From NCBI GenBank assembly GCA_025062325.1, contig JANXAL010000022.1, positions 1 to 64,000 on the forward strand: DNA of 64,000 nt, in the 5' to 3' direction. This DNA is from Roseiflexus sp. GTDB lineage: Bacteria > Chloroflexota > Chloroflexia > Chloroflexales > Roseiflexaceae. Position numbers and translations under genes: made by a program. Each line of letters begins with the position of its first letter. Positions within the stretch are counted from its first letter, which is position 1. Positions 43,001-50,488 of this stretch are shown here, one piece after another. The notes under the pieces were generated by a model. It had not been told where the DNA came from and did no database searches. It saw nothing but the letters and a program-made list of their open reading frames with translations.

Positions 43001-43212
43001 CAGAGCAGTTTGGTGGGAAGCGACGTGCTGACCAGCATCAGCCCGTATGCCAGCGTCCACACAATCGACGCTGCCATGAGAGCAACCAGTTGCGTAGCGC
43101 CAGCCGTCATACGCTGACGCCAGGCATACAGTGCGACGGCAGTCTCAATGAGCGCTGCTATCAGAAGCAGCGAAATAAACCCGGGAATCAACCACACAAC
43201 TAGCGACTCCAC
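40096..43212 (-). CDS. Hybrid sensor histidine kinase (7TM, PAS, GAF, PAS, HisKA, HATPase, receiver)
   Basis: A 1038-residue membrane sensor. Residues 1-235 are seven hydrophobic helices, like histidine-kinase N-terminal 7TM domains. A PAS domain (about 245-340), a GAF domain (about 355-510) and another PAS (about 520-650) follow. The phosphoacceptor His679 lies in GGVAHDFNNIL. The ATPase has NARDAMPEGG, DTGVGIP and GTGLGLAT, and a fused receiver (about 915-1035) has Asp966 (LITDLVMPG). A signal passes His679 to Asp966, perhaps on to a separate regulator. Ligand and target are unknown. The first codon is GTG (43212), without a strong ribosome site. Confidence 0.93.
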   Translation of the reverse strand: MESLVVWLIPGFISLLLIAALIETAVALYAWRQRMTAGATQLVALMAASIVWTLAYGLMLVSTSLPTKLLWLGAAYLGIAFLPVLYLRFAIAYTRYAMWLLRWRGVPWCVIPVATIVLNWTNNVHRLFYSHVTLVQEGPFPLLDVTPGPWAWVFIIYAYTLITVGMMIFWRATRQLPSLYRRSAAIIAISALVPWIANLLQLFELHPLMPLDITPVALAFSGLVILWGMFRYRLFTLAPVAREYVVEVMSDAVIVLNARNRIIDVNPAAQRLFAPDGSALFGQPVETVLAPCPALVRACSEPSEQILESEWQQKTFEVKISPLVSQEGQINGRLLIWRNVTQRKRNQALIRNRLRFIQLIQQAANDLVRCDVAQIDTQITSVLEKVVRFTGVERSYIFLVTPAGDEAIRTYEWIRPDAVHRGGRRRQIKLSDFTPVVERMRRGEVVVVQQRDVPETPEYEVIRQELKRLRIKTAVGIPLFIGAQFIGWIGFDSVTSEYDPSDVVIEAFLLTGQLIASAIHRQRMETALHQREQYFRSLFDHMFEGVALHRLIYDDNGRAVNYEILDVNSQYERILNMNRADVIHRRATEVYRTSEPPYLAEFSAVVATGQPARFEVYFEPMQKHFFISVSPLGPDQFATIFFDITAHKQEEAERERLQMQLMHAQRLEAVGRLAGGVAHDFNNILTVIGGSADLALTALSPDSPAYPDVLAIQQSARRAAGLVRQLLAFARRQPSHPQTVDANVLIDGMAPLILRLIGEDIHFTWARAPYPCPIHIDPHQFEQVIMNLIVNARDAMPEGGALTVATSLVETTVGGETSASYVCITVQDTGVGIPDDVKEHIFEPYFTTKTPGQGTGLGLATCLGIVQQHSGMIRFESEVGKGTRFEVYLPYASCDSSHSQEPEMVTQPERGLETILVVEDEPAVRRLAARILRDYGYTVFEASNGQEAQQVVETLPARAIHLLITDLVMPGMSGVELATWVQARYPGVGILFMSGYARQVSISNENPTVAFLHKPFTRYALLSQVRRMLDAVAVNASD

Positions 43213-43426
43213 AGCAAGGCGCAGAGGGTCAGGATATCTGCCATTCCGGGTACACAGACATCCTGATCCCCTGGTCTCACTCCGATCGCATATCTGGACG
43301 ACCGGCTACATGGTATTGTACCACTGGTGTGTAACTAAACTGGTAGAGCAATTAACCAGACGTCGCACGGTATCGTAGTCCGGTCTTCCTGGGCGCGGCG
43401 GGCTGAAGCTCTTGCCGAGACCACAA

Positions 43427-43443
43427 AAGCCCCTTTGGGGCTT
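43427..43443. terminator. Small perfect hairpin
   Basis: AAGCCCC, TTT, GGGGCTT. No T-run follows on either strand, so it is a weak candidate. Confidence 0.4.
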
Positions 43444-43624
43444 CCACGTCCTGAGCGAGGGCTTGAGTCCGCAGCTCAGAGAACGCGCGGCCTGGCAGTG
43501 CAGATATACCGAATTCGTTTCTTAATCCTCATGAAACCGGCACCGACCGCTTCGCCGCCTGAATGCATCCGGGTGGTTAATCACCCTACGTTGCTGCCTT
43601 GAGCATCAGCGCACTGCTGCGATC

Positions 43625-43744
43625 CCTCACACGTGGAGAGCGTTTGGGGTGCGATGGATGTTTTCCGTGTCCTGACCCCGTTTTCCCCTCATCCTCCCCC
43701 ATGCCCCCCTTCTCCCACCCCCCTGCGCCCCCGCATGCGGGGGT
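43625..43744 (+). repeat. Dispersed repeat, family A, degenerate copy
   Basis: GATGTTTTCCGTGTCCTGAC, the C-rich tract and a palindromic GCGCCCCCGCATGCGGGGG end, but lacking the terminal blocks. Confidence 0.65.
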
Positions 43745-43747
43745 TTT

Positions 43748-43922
43748 CTCAAGTGTAGGCTTTTTGGTGTGCGAAGCGGATGTGCCGCATCCTGACGCCC
43801 TTTTTCCCCTCATCCCCCCTACCCCCTTCTCCCACAAGGGGAGAAGGGGGAGTTAGGGCGTCCTGATGCCTGAAACGGGCGATGCAACGGAAGGGCTTGC
43901 CGAAAAAATCTACACTTGTGAG
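43748..43922 (+). repeat. Dispersed repeat, family A, best-preserved copy
   Basis: A nearly complete copy: CTCAAGTGTAGGC, GGTGTGCGAAGCGG, CATCCTGACGCCC, C-rich tract, perfect stem CCCCCTTCTCCC/GGGAGAAGGGGG (43822-43850), GCGTCCTGATGCC, GAAACGGGCGATGCAACGG, and GCCGAAAAAATCTACACTTG. Confidence 0.85.
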
Positions 43923-44151
43923 ATGCGGGGGTTGGGGGTCGCCGCGCGCTCTCAGGCGCTCCCATAGCCGCTGCGCCCTCCGCATGCGGGGGTTGGGGAA
44001 GGCTCGATGATGTCCGCTCTACCCGGCTGGTCCTGCGCCCCCTGTATGCGGGGGGTTGGGGGGAAAAGGGAGAGGTTGCGCATTCCAACGCTCCGAGCGG
44101 GCGATGTAACGGAGGGGCTTGCTGGAAAAAGTCTCCACTTGTGAGGCTGTG
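43919..44151 (+). repeat. Dispersed repeat, family A, rearranged copy
   Basis: Three GCATGCGGGGG-type palindromes separated by short spacers, then GCGGGCGATGTAACGG and TCTCCACTTGTGAGG. It ends 12 bp before the metallophosphoesterase stop. Confidence 0.65.
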
Positions 44152-44162
44152 ATACCCCGCTG

Positions 44163-44867
44163 CTAATCACGAGGGCCGAAAAACCATTGCATGACGCGCA
44201 GTTCATCGATGGCTAGGCGCTGCCGCATCACTTCAGCATAGACGGCGCTGCGATCATACGGTACGCTGCGCAACGAGATGATACCATTCTCAATAACGAT
44301 GTAGTGCGCCTCCTGATCCGGGTCGTCCATGCGGCGGTAGGACGCGCTGCCGGGATTGAGCCAGACCTCGCGCTCGCCCAGTATCATGATCCCCTGGCGG
44401 TGGGTATGTCCCAAGATCAACCGATCAATCTCACGGCCGGGAAAGCGCGCCTGACAGAAGGTGCGATAGGCATGACGGCTTAGAATAAGTTCGTAATTGC
44501 GGTAGAGATGGGTCATACCGTAGCGAACGCCATCGACTTCGAAGGTCACCGCTTCCGGCAACGACAACAAAAAATCGGCGTCTTCCGCCCTTAACCGACG
44601 AGCGTTGTGGTGTCGCCACTGAAGTGCGCTCTCAGTCACGTGCCAGAGCGCCGGTTCATAGAAGGTCTCTGCTACCTGTCGGTCGTGGTTGCCCTGCACG
44701 CAAACGACCTTGTGCGCACGCATCCAGTCGAGCACTTCACGCGGATGCGTCCCGTAATCGACCAGATCGCCAGCGCAGTAGATGACGTCTGCATCACGCT
44801 CGCGCGCCCAGATCGCCTCCAGCGCAATAATGTTGCTGTGAATATCGGAAAGGATCAGTGCTTTCAT
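44163..44867 (-). CDS. Metallophosphoesterase (YfcE/MJ0936-like)
   Basis: A 234-residue calcineurin-like phosphoesterase. The five metal-binding blocks are clear: DIHSN, GDLVDYG, GNHD, a His in the MTHLYRN region, and GHTHR. Two metals activate water to cleave a phosphodiester or phosphomonoester. Physiological substrate unknown. The ATG at 44867 is chosen since the longer frame runs through the divergent S41 gene. The start is separated by 103 bp from the S41 start. Confidence 0.92.
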   Translation of the reverse strand: MKALILSDIHSNIIALEAIWARERDADVIYCAGDLVDYGTHPREVLDWMRAHKVVCVQGNHDRQVAETFYEPALWHVTESALQWRHHNARRLRAEDADFLLSLPEAVTFEVDGVRYGMTHLYRNYELILSRHAYRTFCQARFPGREIDRLILGHTHRQGIMILGEREVWLNPGSASYRRMDDPDQEAHYIVIENGIISLRSVPYDRSAVYAEVMRQRLAIDELRVMQWFFGPRD

Positions 44868-44910
44868 CACAGTACAGCATACCAGATGTTGGGACATAGC
44901 GTACATAGCA

Positions 44911-44939
44911 TTGCGTCCTTCTCCGGCGAGCGTTACAAT
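44911..44939 (+). promoter_or_regulatory. Candidate promoter for the S41 peptidase gene
   Basis: TTGCGT (44911-44916), 17-bp spacer and TACAAT (44934-44939); about 25 nt before the ATG at 44971. Confidence 0.6.
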
Positions 44940-44970
44940 ACCCCGCGTGACTGCGTGGCAAGGAGCTATC

Positions 44971-47064
44971 ATGAAACAACGTTCTTTCTGGCATACCGGT
45001 GCGATAATAGTTCTGATCCTGGCGCTCGCTGCCTGTGGCAACGTTGCCGCACCACCAACCGCATTGCCGACTGCTGCGCTGCCGGTGCAGAGGACAACCA
45101 CAGTCGAACCGCCCGCCGTCTCGCCAACAGCAGGAGCGACTGCTTCGCCGGAGGCGACCACGCAACCGCCCATCCCGCCGCGCACAGCAACGGGCGGCGT
45201 CGAGGTGATCACCGGCGAGTTCGCGTATACCAATGACATCATTACCGTCTACTATGTTGAACACGCGGTTGGACTCGTCGATCTCTACGGGTTTATCACC
45301 CGCAACGAAGAATGGGAACTGCCGGTTGAGAGTCAGGCGCTAGGTCCGCTGACGATTGACACCGCGAAGCGGCGCGGCAGGTTTCGCCTGGCGCTGCCTG
45401 CGCGCCCGGCAGGGGTGCTGGCGGATGTCGATAACGACACGCAGCGCGACACCGGTGTGCAGGTGTTTGTCGTAGCGTACTGGCCCAACCTGTATGGCGG
45501 TCCCTTTTCCGAAGGAGATGACCGCAGTTTTGGCTGGCCCTCCTATTTGGCTTCAACAGTTAACGATCCGGAGAACAATGACGAAATCACCGGCGGCAAG
45601 CTGATCGTGTGGGCGCCGGACGATGCCCAGCAGTTTCCAACCGATTTTGGCGCTGATGGGTTGTTATTCACCGCCGACGATCCGGTTGGTCCGCTTCCTG
45701 CCGGGTACTCGGTCATCGATCTCGATAAGCGTCCGTTTGCCATTGAGCGTGACCGCGAAGTGCGGATGACGCTGTACGAGCCCCCGGATGCAGCGATCAA
45801 GGATTTCTCCGATCTGTCGTACACCAGAGCATTCGACGAGATGTTCAAACGGGTGCGCGTTGAGTACGCCTTCAACGGCATTCCCGGCAAAGCGCCGGAT
45901 TGGGACGTGCTCTACGCCGAACTAGCGCCTCGCGTTGCCGAGGCGGAACGCCGACAGGATCAGCGAGCATTCTTTGAGGTAATGCTCGATTTTGCAAATG
46001 CCTTCCGCGATGGACATGTCGACGTTAGCTCACCGCTTTCCGGTTCGCTGTTCCGTGAGCGCACGGCTAGCGGGTACGGGTTTGCCATCCGCGAACTGGA
46101 CGACGGTCGTGCGCTGGTGGTGTTTGTGACGCGCAATGGTCCTGCTGATCGTGCCGGTATGCAGGTCGGCGCCGAAGTGCTGGCGTTCAACGGCAAACCG
46201 ATCAAAGACGCGATTTCTGAGGTGGAGCCGCTGGGAGGACCGTTCTCAACCGACTTTGCACGACGCTATCAGCAGGCGCGCTACCTGTTGCGCGCGCCCA
46301 TTGGGACAGCGGCACGGGTAACGTTCGCTAATCCGCGCAGTGCGCCACAGACCATCACACTGCGCGCTGTGGAAGAACGTGAGAGCTTCCTGGCGACATC
46401 GATCTTCAAGGAACGCGACCTGGCGGCGCTGCCCGTTGAGTTTGAGCAACGACCGTCCGGCGTGGGATACATTCGCATCAACGATAACTACGACGACCTG
46501 AACTTGCTGATTAGGCTGTTTGAACGTGCGCTAAAGACGTTCGAAGACTTGGATGTTCCCGGCATCATCATCGATATGCGCCAGAATAGCGGCGGTGCGC
46601 CATTGGGTCTGGCAGGCTTCCTGACCGATCAGGAGATCATCATTGGGCAGGATGAGTACTATAGCGAGCGCACTGGCAAGTTTGAACCGGACGGTCCGGT
46701 CGATAAGATTCTGCCGAACCAGAATCAGTACCGCTTCGACAAGATAGTGCTGCTGGTAGGTCAGGCATGCTTTAGCGCATGCGAGTTTGAGGCGTATGGA
46801 TTTAGCAAGGTTCCCGGCGTAATCGTCGTTGGGGAAACGCCGACAGCCGGGGTCTATGCCGAGGTGTCACGCGGGCAGTATTTGTTGCCGGACGACATCT
46901 TTCTTCAGATTCCAACCGGGCGCACGGTGCTGCCGGACGGAACGCCACTGCTGGAGGGAGTGGGTGTTGTACCGACGATTCGTGTGCCGGTGACTGCTGA
47001 AACGGTGCTGTCGAACCGCGATGTAGTGTTGGAGCGGGCGGAGCAAGAGATTGTCGGACGCTGA
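44971..47064 (+). CDS. S41-family peptidase lipoprotein with PDZ domain
   Basis: A 697-residue extracytoplasmic protease. The lipobox LAAC (Cys22) is followed by a Pro/Thr-rich linker. A beta-rich region of unknown role (about 75-280) precedes an N-terminal helical part, a PDZ domain (about 365-415) and the catalytic core. The likely nucleophile Ser602 lies in ACFSACEF, and His349 in RDGHVDVS resembles tricorn-type enzymes. The Lys of CtpA-type enzymes is not seen, so this is more tricorn/S41B-like. AAGGAG is 5 nt before the ATG. It ends exactly at the start of the convergent gene's stop. Confidence 0.9.
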   Translation: MKQRSFWHTGAIIVLILALAACGNVAAPPTALPTAALPVQRTTTVEPPAVSPTAGATASPEATTQPPIPPRTATGGVEVITGEFAYTNDIITVYYVEHAVGLVDLYGFITRNEEWELPVESQALGPLTIDTAKRRGRFRLALPARPAGVLADVDNDTQRDTGVQVFVVAYWPNLYGGPFSEGDDRSFGWPSYLASTVNDPENNDEITGGKLIVWAPDDAQQFPTDFGADGLLFTADDPVGPLPAGYSVIDLDKRPFAIERDREVRMTLYEPPDAAIKDFSDLSYTRAFDEMFKRVRVEYAFNGIPGKAPDWDVLYAELAPRVAEAERRQDQRAFFEVMLDFANAFRDGHVDVSSPLSGSLFRERTASGYGFAIRELDDGRALVVFVTRNGPADRAGMQVGAEVLAFNGKPIKDAISEVEPLGGPFSTDFARRYQQARYLLRAPIGTAARVTFANPRSAPQTITLRAVEERESFLATSIFKERDLAALPVEFEQRPSGVGYIRINDNYDDLNLLIRLFERALKTFEDLDVPGIIIDMRQNSGGAPLGLAGFLTDQEIIIGQDEYYSERTGKFEPDGPVDKILPNQNQYRFDKIVLLVGQACFSACEFEAYGFSKVPGVIVVGETPTAGVYAEVSRGQYLLPDDIFLQIPTGRTVLPDGTPLLEGVGVVPTIRVPVTAETVLSNRDVVLERAEQEIVGR

Positions 47065-49251
47065 CTACCGCAAATACTCGCTCACCTGGCGCACCCAGTC
47101 GGCGGCGCCGTACCAGGCTAGGAAAAGCGCGACAGTAACGGTGAGCGCTGCACCAGCGCGACCGCAGCGCTGCCATCGATCCAGCGCTGCTCCCACGCCA
47201 ATGCAGAGCGCTGGATAGATGAAGATTGTCCAGCGTACCGGTTGGTCGCTGAACAGAAGCGTTCCCAGGCTCGCCAGCGCGCCGAGCCAGCAGGCTGCCA
47301 GTGCGATACGCAACGATTGGTTACGTGAGCGAGCAATGAGCCATACGCCGATGACGCCTGCCGTCAGCGCAATCGGCGAGATGGAGGCGCCGGGGCTGAA
47401 CACGAAGCCGATTACCCACCAGTTCAATTTGTCGAGGAGCGGCTCACCTGGCGGACAGATGATCCCCTGCGCTGCCAGCGCCTCTTGCGCGATGCGGCGC
47501 TCCTCTGCTACATAGCCAAACGCTGAATAGAAGAGGACGAATGCTGCGATGCTGGCAGCGACAGTGGTCATAGCATATTGCCAGACCTTCAGGTGTTTGG
47601 GGGTGTGATGCATGTTTGCCTCGTCTTGACCCACTTCCGTCCTCATCCCCTCTGCCCCTTTCTCCCACGCTGTGGGAGGAGGAAAAGGGTCAACGCCCTT
47701 GTTCCTCTCGTCCCCCCTTCCCCCCCCGTCTCCCACAAGGGGAGCAGGAGAAGGTTTGGCGTCCTGGGTCAGACTTAGCAAGAGCCAGCCTGCCAGCGCT
47801 GCACCGGTCGAGAGTGCAACACCGCCGTGACTGAGCAGGATCAGGAAGATCAGGGCGGCGCCAGTGAGCGTCATCTTCCACGATTGATCGCGCAGTGCCA
47901 GCGTCATCCAGAGGATCAGCGGCGCCACCAGCGCCTGCGCCAGCAGGTTCGCCATTTCGCCGACCGAATAAGAGCGCAGGATTGGCGGTGCGAAGACATA
48001 GATTGCCGTGGTGTAGAGGGCCGTCGTTGCGCCTGCGCCAGCGCGCCGCACCAGCAGCCACAGGATGGCCACTGTCAGGCTTTCCAGCAGCGCTGCGCCT
48101 GCCTGTACCAGCAGCGTTAGCGCTGCGCGATTGGCGCCGACCAGCAGGACGACAGGCAGCAGCGCCAGGTATCCGCCCGGCGGGTATGGCTGCGGTCCGG
48201 CGCCCGCTCGGCATGGCAATCCTTCAGTGAACAGGATCGTGCCGCGCGCTACATCTGCCAGGTTGTTGACATGCAGCCCCAGATCGCTGGTCAGCGCATA
48301 GGGGTGAAGCATCCCTGCTGTGCGAACGAACCATGCAAACGCCGTCAGCCCTGCGGCGGTTGCAGCGTCCCCAACCGGTTGCACTGCGCGCAGCGCCGCC
48401 TCAACAAAGGGGGTCAACGCATACGCTGCCCACACCCATACTGCAACGGTTGGCGCGAATACCGTTGCATCCATGCGGCGTGCTGCAATCATCCAGGCTG
48501 CAATCAGCGCTACGGTCGCCGCAACCGCTATGGGTGCGTGCGCGGCATACCGGAAAGGCGCACAGGCGCGCTGCACCAGTGCATATATCCCTGCCAGCGC
48601 CGCCATCATCCATGCGAGGGTGGCCCATGCTGGTCGGTAGAACGCAGCTTCCACAGGAGTCGCCACGATACGGAACACTGGCAACCCCAGGATGCGCGGA
48701 TCGGAAGGGGCAATCAGGCGCGGGGTCTCGAATGTCAGGCGCAGGTCGCCAGCCGCGTCGGCAGGTGCAAGCAGAACATACGTTCGCCGCTGAGCATCAA
48801 TCTGAAGCCTGATCTGTGCGCCATCGGCGGTGCGCCAGACGCTGCTCACCGCACTGCCGTCAGGTCGTCCGCTGGCGGCAGTGACACGCAGCAGCCAGAA
48901 GTCGCCGCCGGCACCGGGGAGCACTATCGAGGAGACATCGCGCGTCCAGCGATATGGCGGAGCGTCTGCGGCGTACCACGGACGATCTGGCAGGTCTGCC
49001 GGTTCGGAGTCGTTAAAATTAACAAGGAACGGAGCATCAAAGCCGCGCTGGCGCGTTGCGCGGTCGCCGCCGACATCGAGACGCAGGGTCGGCATCGCCT
49101 GATATGCCAGCATCCAGAGCGCCAGCGCGACTACGAGGGAAACCCGCCACTGCGGCGCGCGCACAACCGCCGCGATCCAGCGCAGTTCGGCAGAGACCCA
49201 GTGAAGCACCGCTGCGCCAGAGCGCGGCGCATGAGAAGAGCGTGCAATCAA
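47065..49251 (-). CDS. Large multi-pass membrane protein with repeat-derived insertion
   Basis: A 728-residue membrane protein related in layout to the 795-residue product at 3320: an N-terminal helix, an outside domain (about 55-215, with DAPFLVNFNDSEP and PRILGLPVF), then ten or more helices. Function unknown; a GT-C-like transferase role is a guess. Residues about 493-545 (bases 47632-47765) are hydrophilic, Gly/Pro-rich and match a family A repeat in frame (PLVGDGGGRGDERNKGVD). The start is uncertain: TTG at 49251 keeps the helix; a GTG lies at 49209. The stop abuts that of the S41 gene with no spacer. Confidence 0.85.
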   Translation of the reverse strand: MIARSSHAPRSGAAVLHWVSAELRWIAAVVRAPQWRVSLVVALALWMLAYQAMPTLRLDVGGDRATRQRGFDAPFLVNFNDSEPADLPDRPWYAADAPPYRWTRDVSSIVLPGAGGDFWLLRVTAASGRPDGSAVSSVWRTADGAQIRLQIDAQRRTYVLLAPADAAGDLRLTFETPRLIAPSDPRILGLPVFRIVATPVEAAFYRPAWATLAWMMAALAGIYALVQRACAPFRYAAHAPIAVAATVALIAAWMIAARRMDATVFAPTVAVWVWAAYALTPFVEAALRAVQPVGDAATAAGLTAFAWFVRTAGMLHPYALTSDLGLHVNNLADVARGTILFTEGLPCRAGAGPQPYPPGGYLALLPVVLLVGANRAALTLLVQAGAALLESLTVAILWLLVRRAGAGATTALYTTAIYVFAPPILRSYSVGEMANLLAQALVAPLILWMTLALRDQSWKMTLTGAALIFLILLSHGGVALSTGAALAGWLLLSLTQDAKPSPAPLVGDGGGRGDERNKGVDPFPPPTAWEKGAEGMRTEVGQDEANMHHTPKHLKVWQYAMTTVAASIAAFVLFYSAFGYVAEERRIAQEALAAQGIICPPGEPLLDKLNWWVIGFVFSPGASISPIALTAGVIGVWLIARSRNQSLRIALAACWLGALASLGTLLFSDQPVRWTIFIYPALCIGVGAALDRWQRCGRAGAALTVTVALFLAWYGAADWVRQVSEYLR
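47632..47765 (+). repeat. Family A repeat inside a coding gene
   Basis: CTTCCGTCCTCATCCCC, the C-rich tract, CAACGCCCTTGTTCC, a second C-rich tract and CAAGGGGAGCAGGAGAAGG match the dispersed family. The copy lies in frame in the gene at 47065-49251 and does not introduce a stop. Confidence 0.8.
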
Positions 49252-49305
49252 AGTCAGACGCCAAACGGGAGAACGTTGAGCGTCCTGCGTTCGACGTTCA
49301 ACGTT

Positions 49306-50301
49306 CTACGCATTCACATCGAAAACCACTCGCCCGCGCACCTGACCGGCAACGATTTCATCGCAGAGTTCTTTGACCCGGCTGAGCGGTTCAACACGGG
49401 TGATCCGGTCGAGCACCTCGGTGGGAAGCTCGCGCGCCAGATTGTCCCATGCCGCACGACGGCGCTCCGTCGGGCACATAACCGAGTCGATGCCGATCAG
49501 GCGCACGCCGCGCAGGATAAACGGAAACACGGTCGTGGTCAAATTGGCGCCGCCAGCATTGCCGCATGCCGCCACCGCGCCACCAGCCGCCGTTGCAGCA
49601 AGGACGCGCGCCAACACATCGCCGCCGACGGTATCGACCGCTCCCGCCCAGCGTTCCGATTCGAGCGGACGACCCGGCGCCGCAAGTTCGGAGCGGGGCA
49701 CGATAGTTGTCGCGCCGAGTTCACGCAGATAATCGTGGGTTTCAGCGCGTCCGGTAGACGCTGCGACGCGGTAGCCGCGCCGCGCCAGCAGGGCCGTAGC
49801 AATGCTGCCAACCCCGCCAGCCGCGCCGGTTACCAGCACCTCGCGGTCGCCAGGCTTGACACCAGCCTCTTCAAGCGCCATTACCGCCAGCATGGCTGTG
49901 AACCCGGCAGTGCCGATAGCCATGGCGTGGAACAGGGTCATTCCAGTGGGCAGGGGAACCAGCCACTCGGCTTTGACGCGTGCGCGCTGTGCATACCCGC
50001 CCCAGTGCCGCTCGCCAATGCCCCAGCCGGTCAGTACGACCGGATCGCCGGGATGATAGTCCGGGCTGGTGGTTTCGATCACGGTCCCTGCCAGATCGAT
50101 GCCAGGGACCATCGGGAAAAAGCGTGAAATCTTCCCCTTGCCAGTAACGTTTAGACCGTCCTTGTAGTTGAGACAGGAGTAGACCACCTGCACCAGCGTG
50201 TCACCCTGCGGCAGATCGTCGTTCGTCAACTGGCGAAACTCAGCGTGGATTGCGCCGTTTTCCTGCGTCAGCACAAGCGCTCTGAACGTGTCCTGGGTCA
50301 T
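49306..50301 (-). CDS. acuI: AcuI/YhdH-type quinone-oxidoreductase-like acrylyl-CoA reductase
   Basis: A 331-residue zinc-free MDR enzyme of the YhdH/AcuI group. The family's YSCLNYKDGLNVTGKGK segment is present, as is the NADPH Rossmann motif TGAAGGVGS (158-166). AcuI reduces acrylyl-CoA to propionyl-CoA with NADPH. AAAGGAG is 6 nt before the ATG. It is the last gene of the mcr/pcs cluster, after an aldehyde dehydrogenase. Pcs has its own reductase domain for the same reaction, so this enzyme may scavenge escaped acrylyl-CoA or serve another acyl-CoA. The name follows family likeness; the substrate is not proven. Confidence 0.85.
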   Translation of the reverse strand: MTQDTFRALVLTQENGAIHAEFRQLTNDDLPQGDTLVQVVYSCLNYKDGLNVTGKGKISRFFPMVPGIDLAGTVIETTSPDYHPGDPVVLTGWGIGERHWGGYAQRARVKAEWLVPLPTGMTLFHAMAIGTAGFTAMLAVMALEEAGVKPGDREVLVTGAAGGVGSIATALLARRGYRVAASTGRAETHDYLRELGATTIVPRSELAAPGRPLESERWAGAVDTVGGDVLARVLAATAAGGAVAACGNAGGANLTTTVFPFILRGVRLIGIDSVMCPTERRRAAWDNLARELPTEVLDRITRVEPLSRVKELCDEIVAGQVRGRVVFDVNA

Positions 50302-50375
50302 GATCTTCTCCTTTCGGGCACAAAGCGCGTTTCCTGCGTCTACGTGCAGGATCTCTCAGACAAGATTGACTTGCA

Positions 50376-50428
50376 GACGCAAAGGCGCCAAGCTTCGCAG
50401 CGCGTATGCGTCTTCACGCCTTTGCGTC
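50376..50428. terminator. Long inverted repeat between aldehyde dehydrogenase and acuI
   Basis: GACGCAAAGGCG (50376-50387) and CGCCTTTGCGTC (50417-50428) are perfect 12-bp arms around a 29-base loop. The GCAAAGGCG-type words recur near 4850. Confidence 0.5.
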
Positions 50429-50488
50429 AACCTCATCTGCGAAACGCTCAAAGCGAGGGCTTGAAGCCTACCAAAGCGGCGTCCCTCA

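Larger units (their letters stand above)
43213..44162. other. 950-bp gene-free region with repeats and a hairpin
   Basis: No credible gene. It has a perfect hairpin (43427-43443) and three family A repeat copies (43625-44151). A tRNA D-arm-like word near 43340 is not part of a tRNA. Confidence 0.7.

Noticed and set aside
43330-43390. A tRNA-like word (ACTGGTAGAGCA) before the repeat cluster
   Set aside because: It matches a D-arm loop but the D-stem does not pair, and there is no anticodon or T-arm at the right distance.
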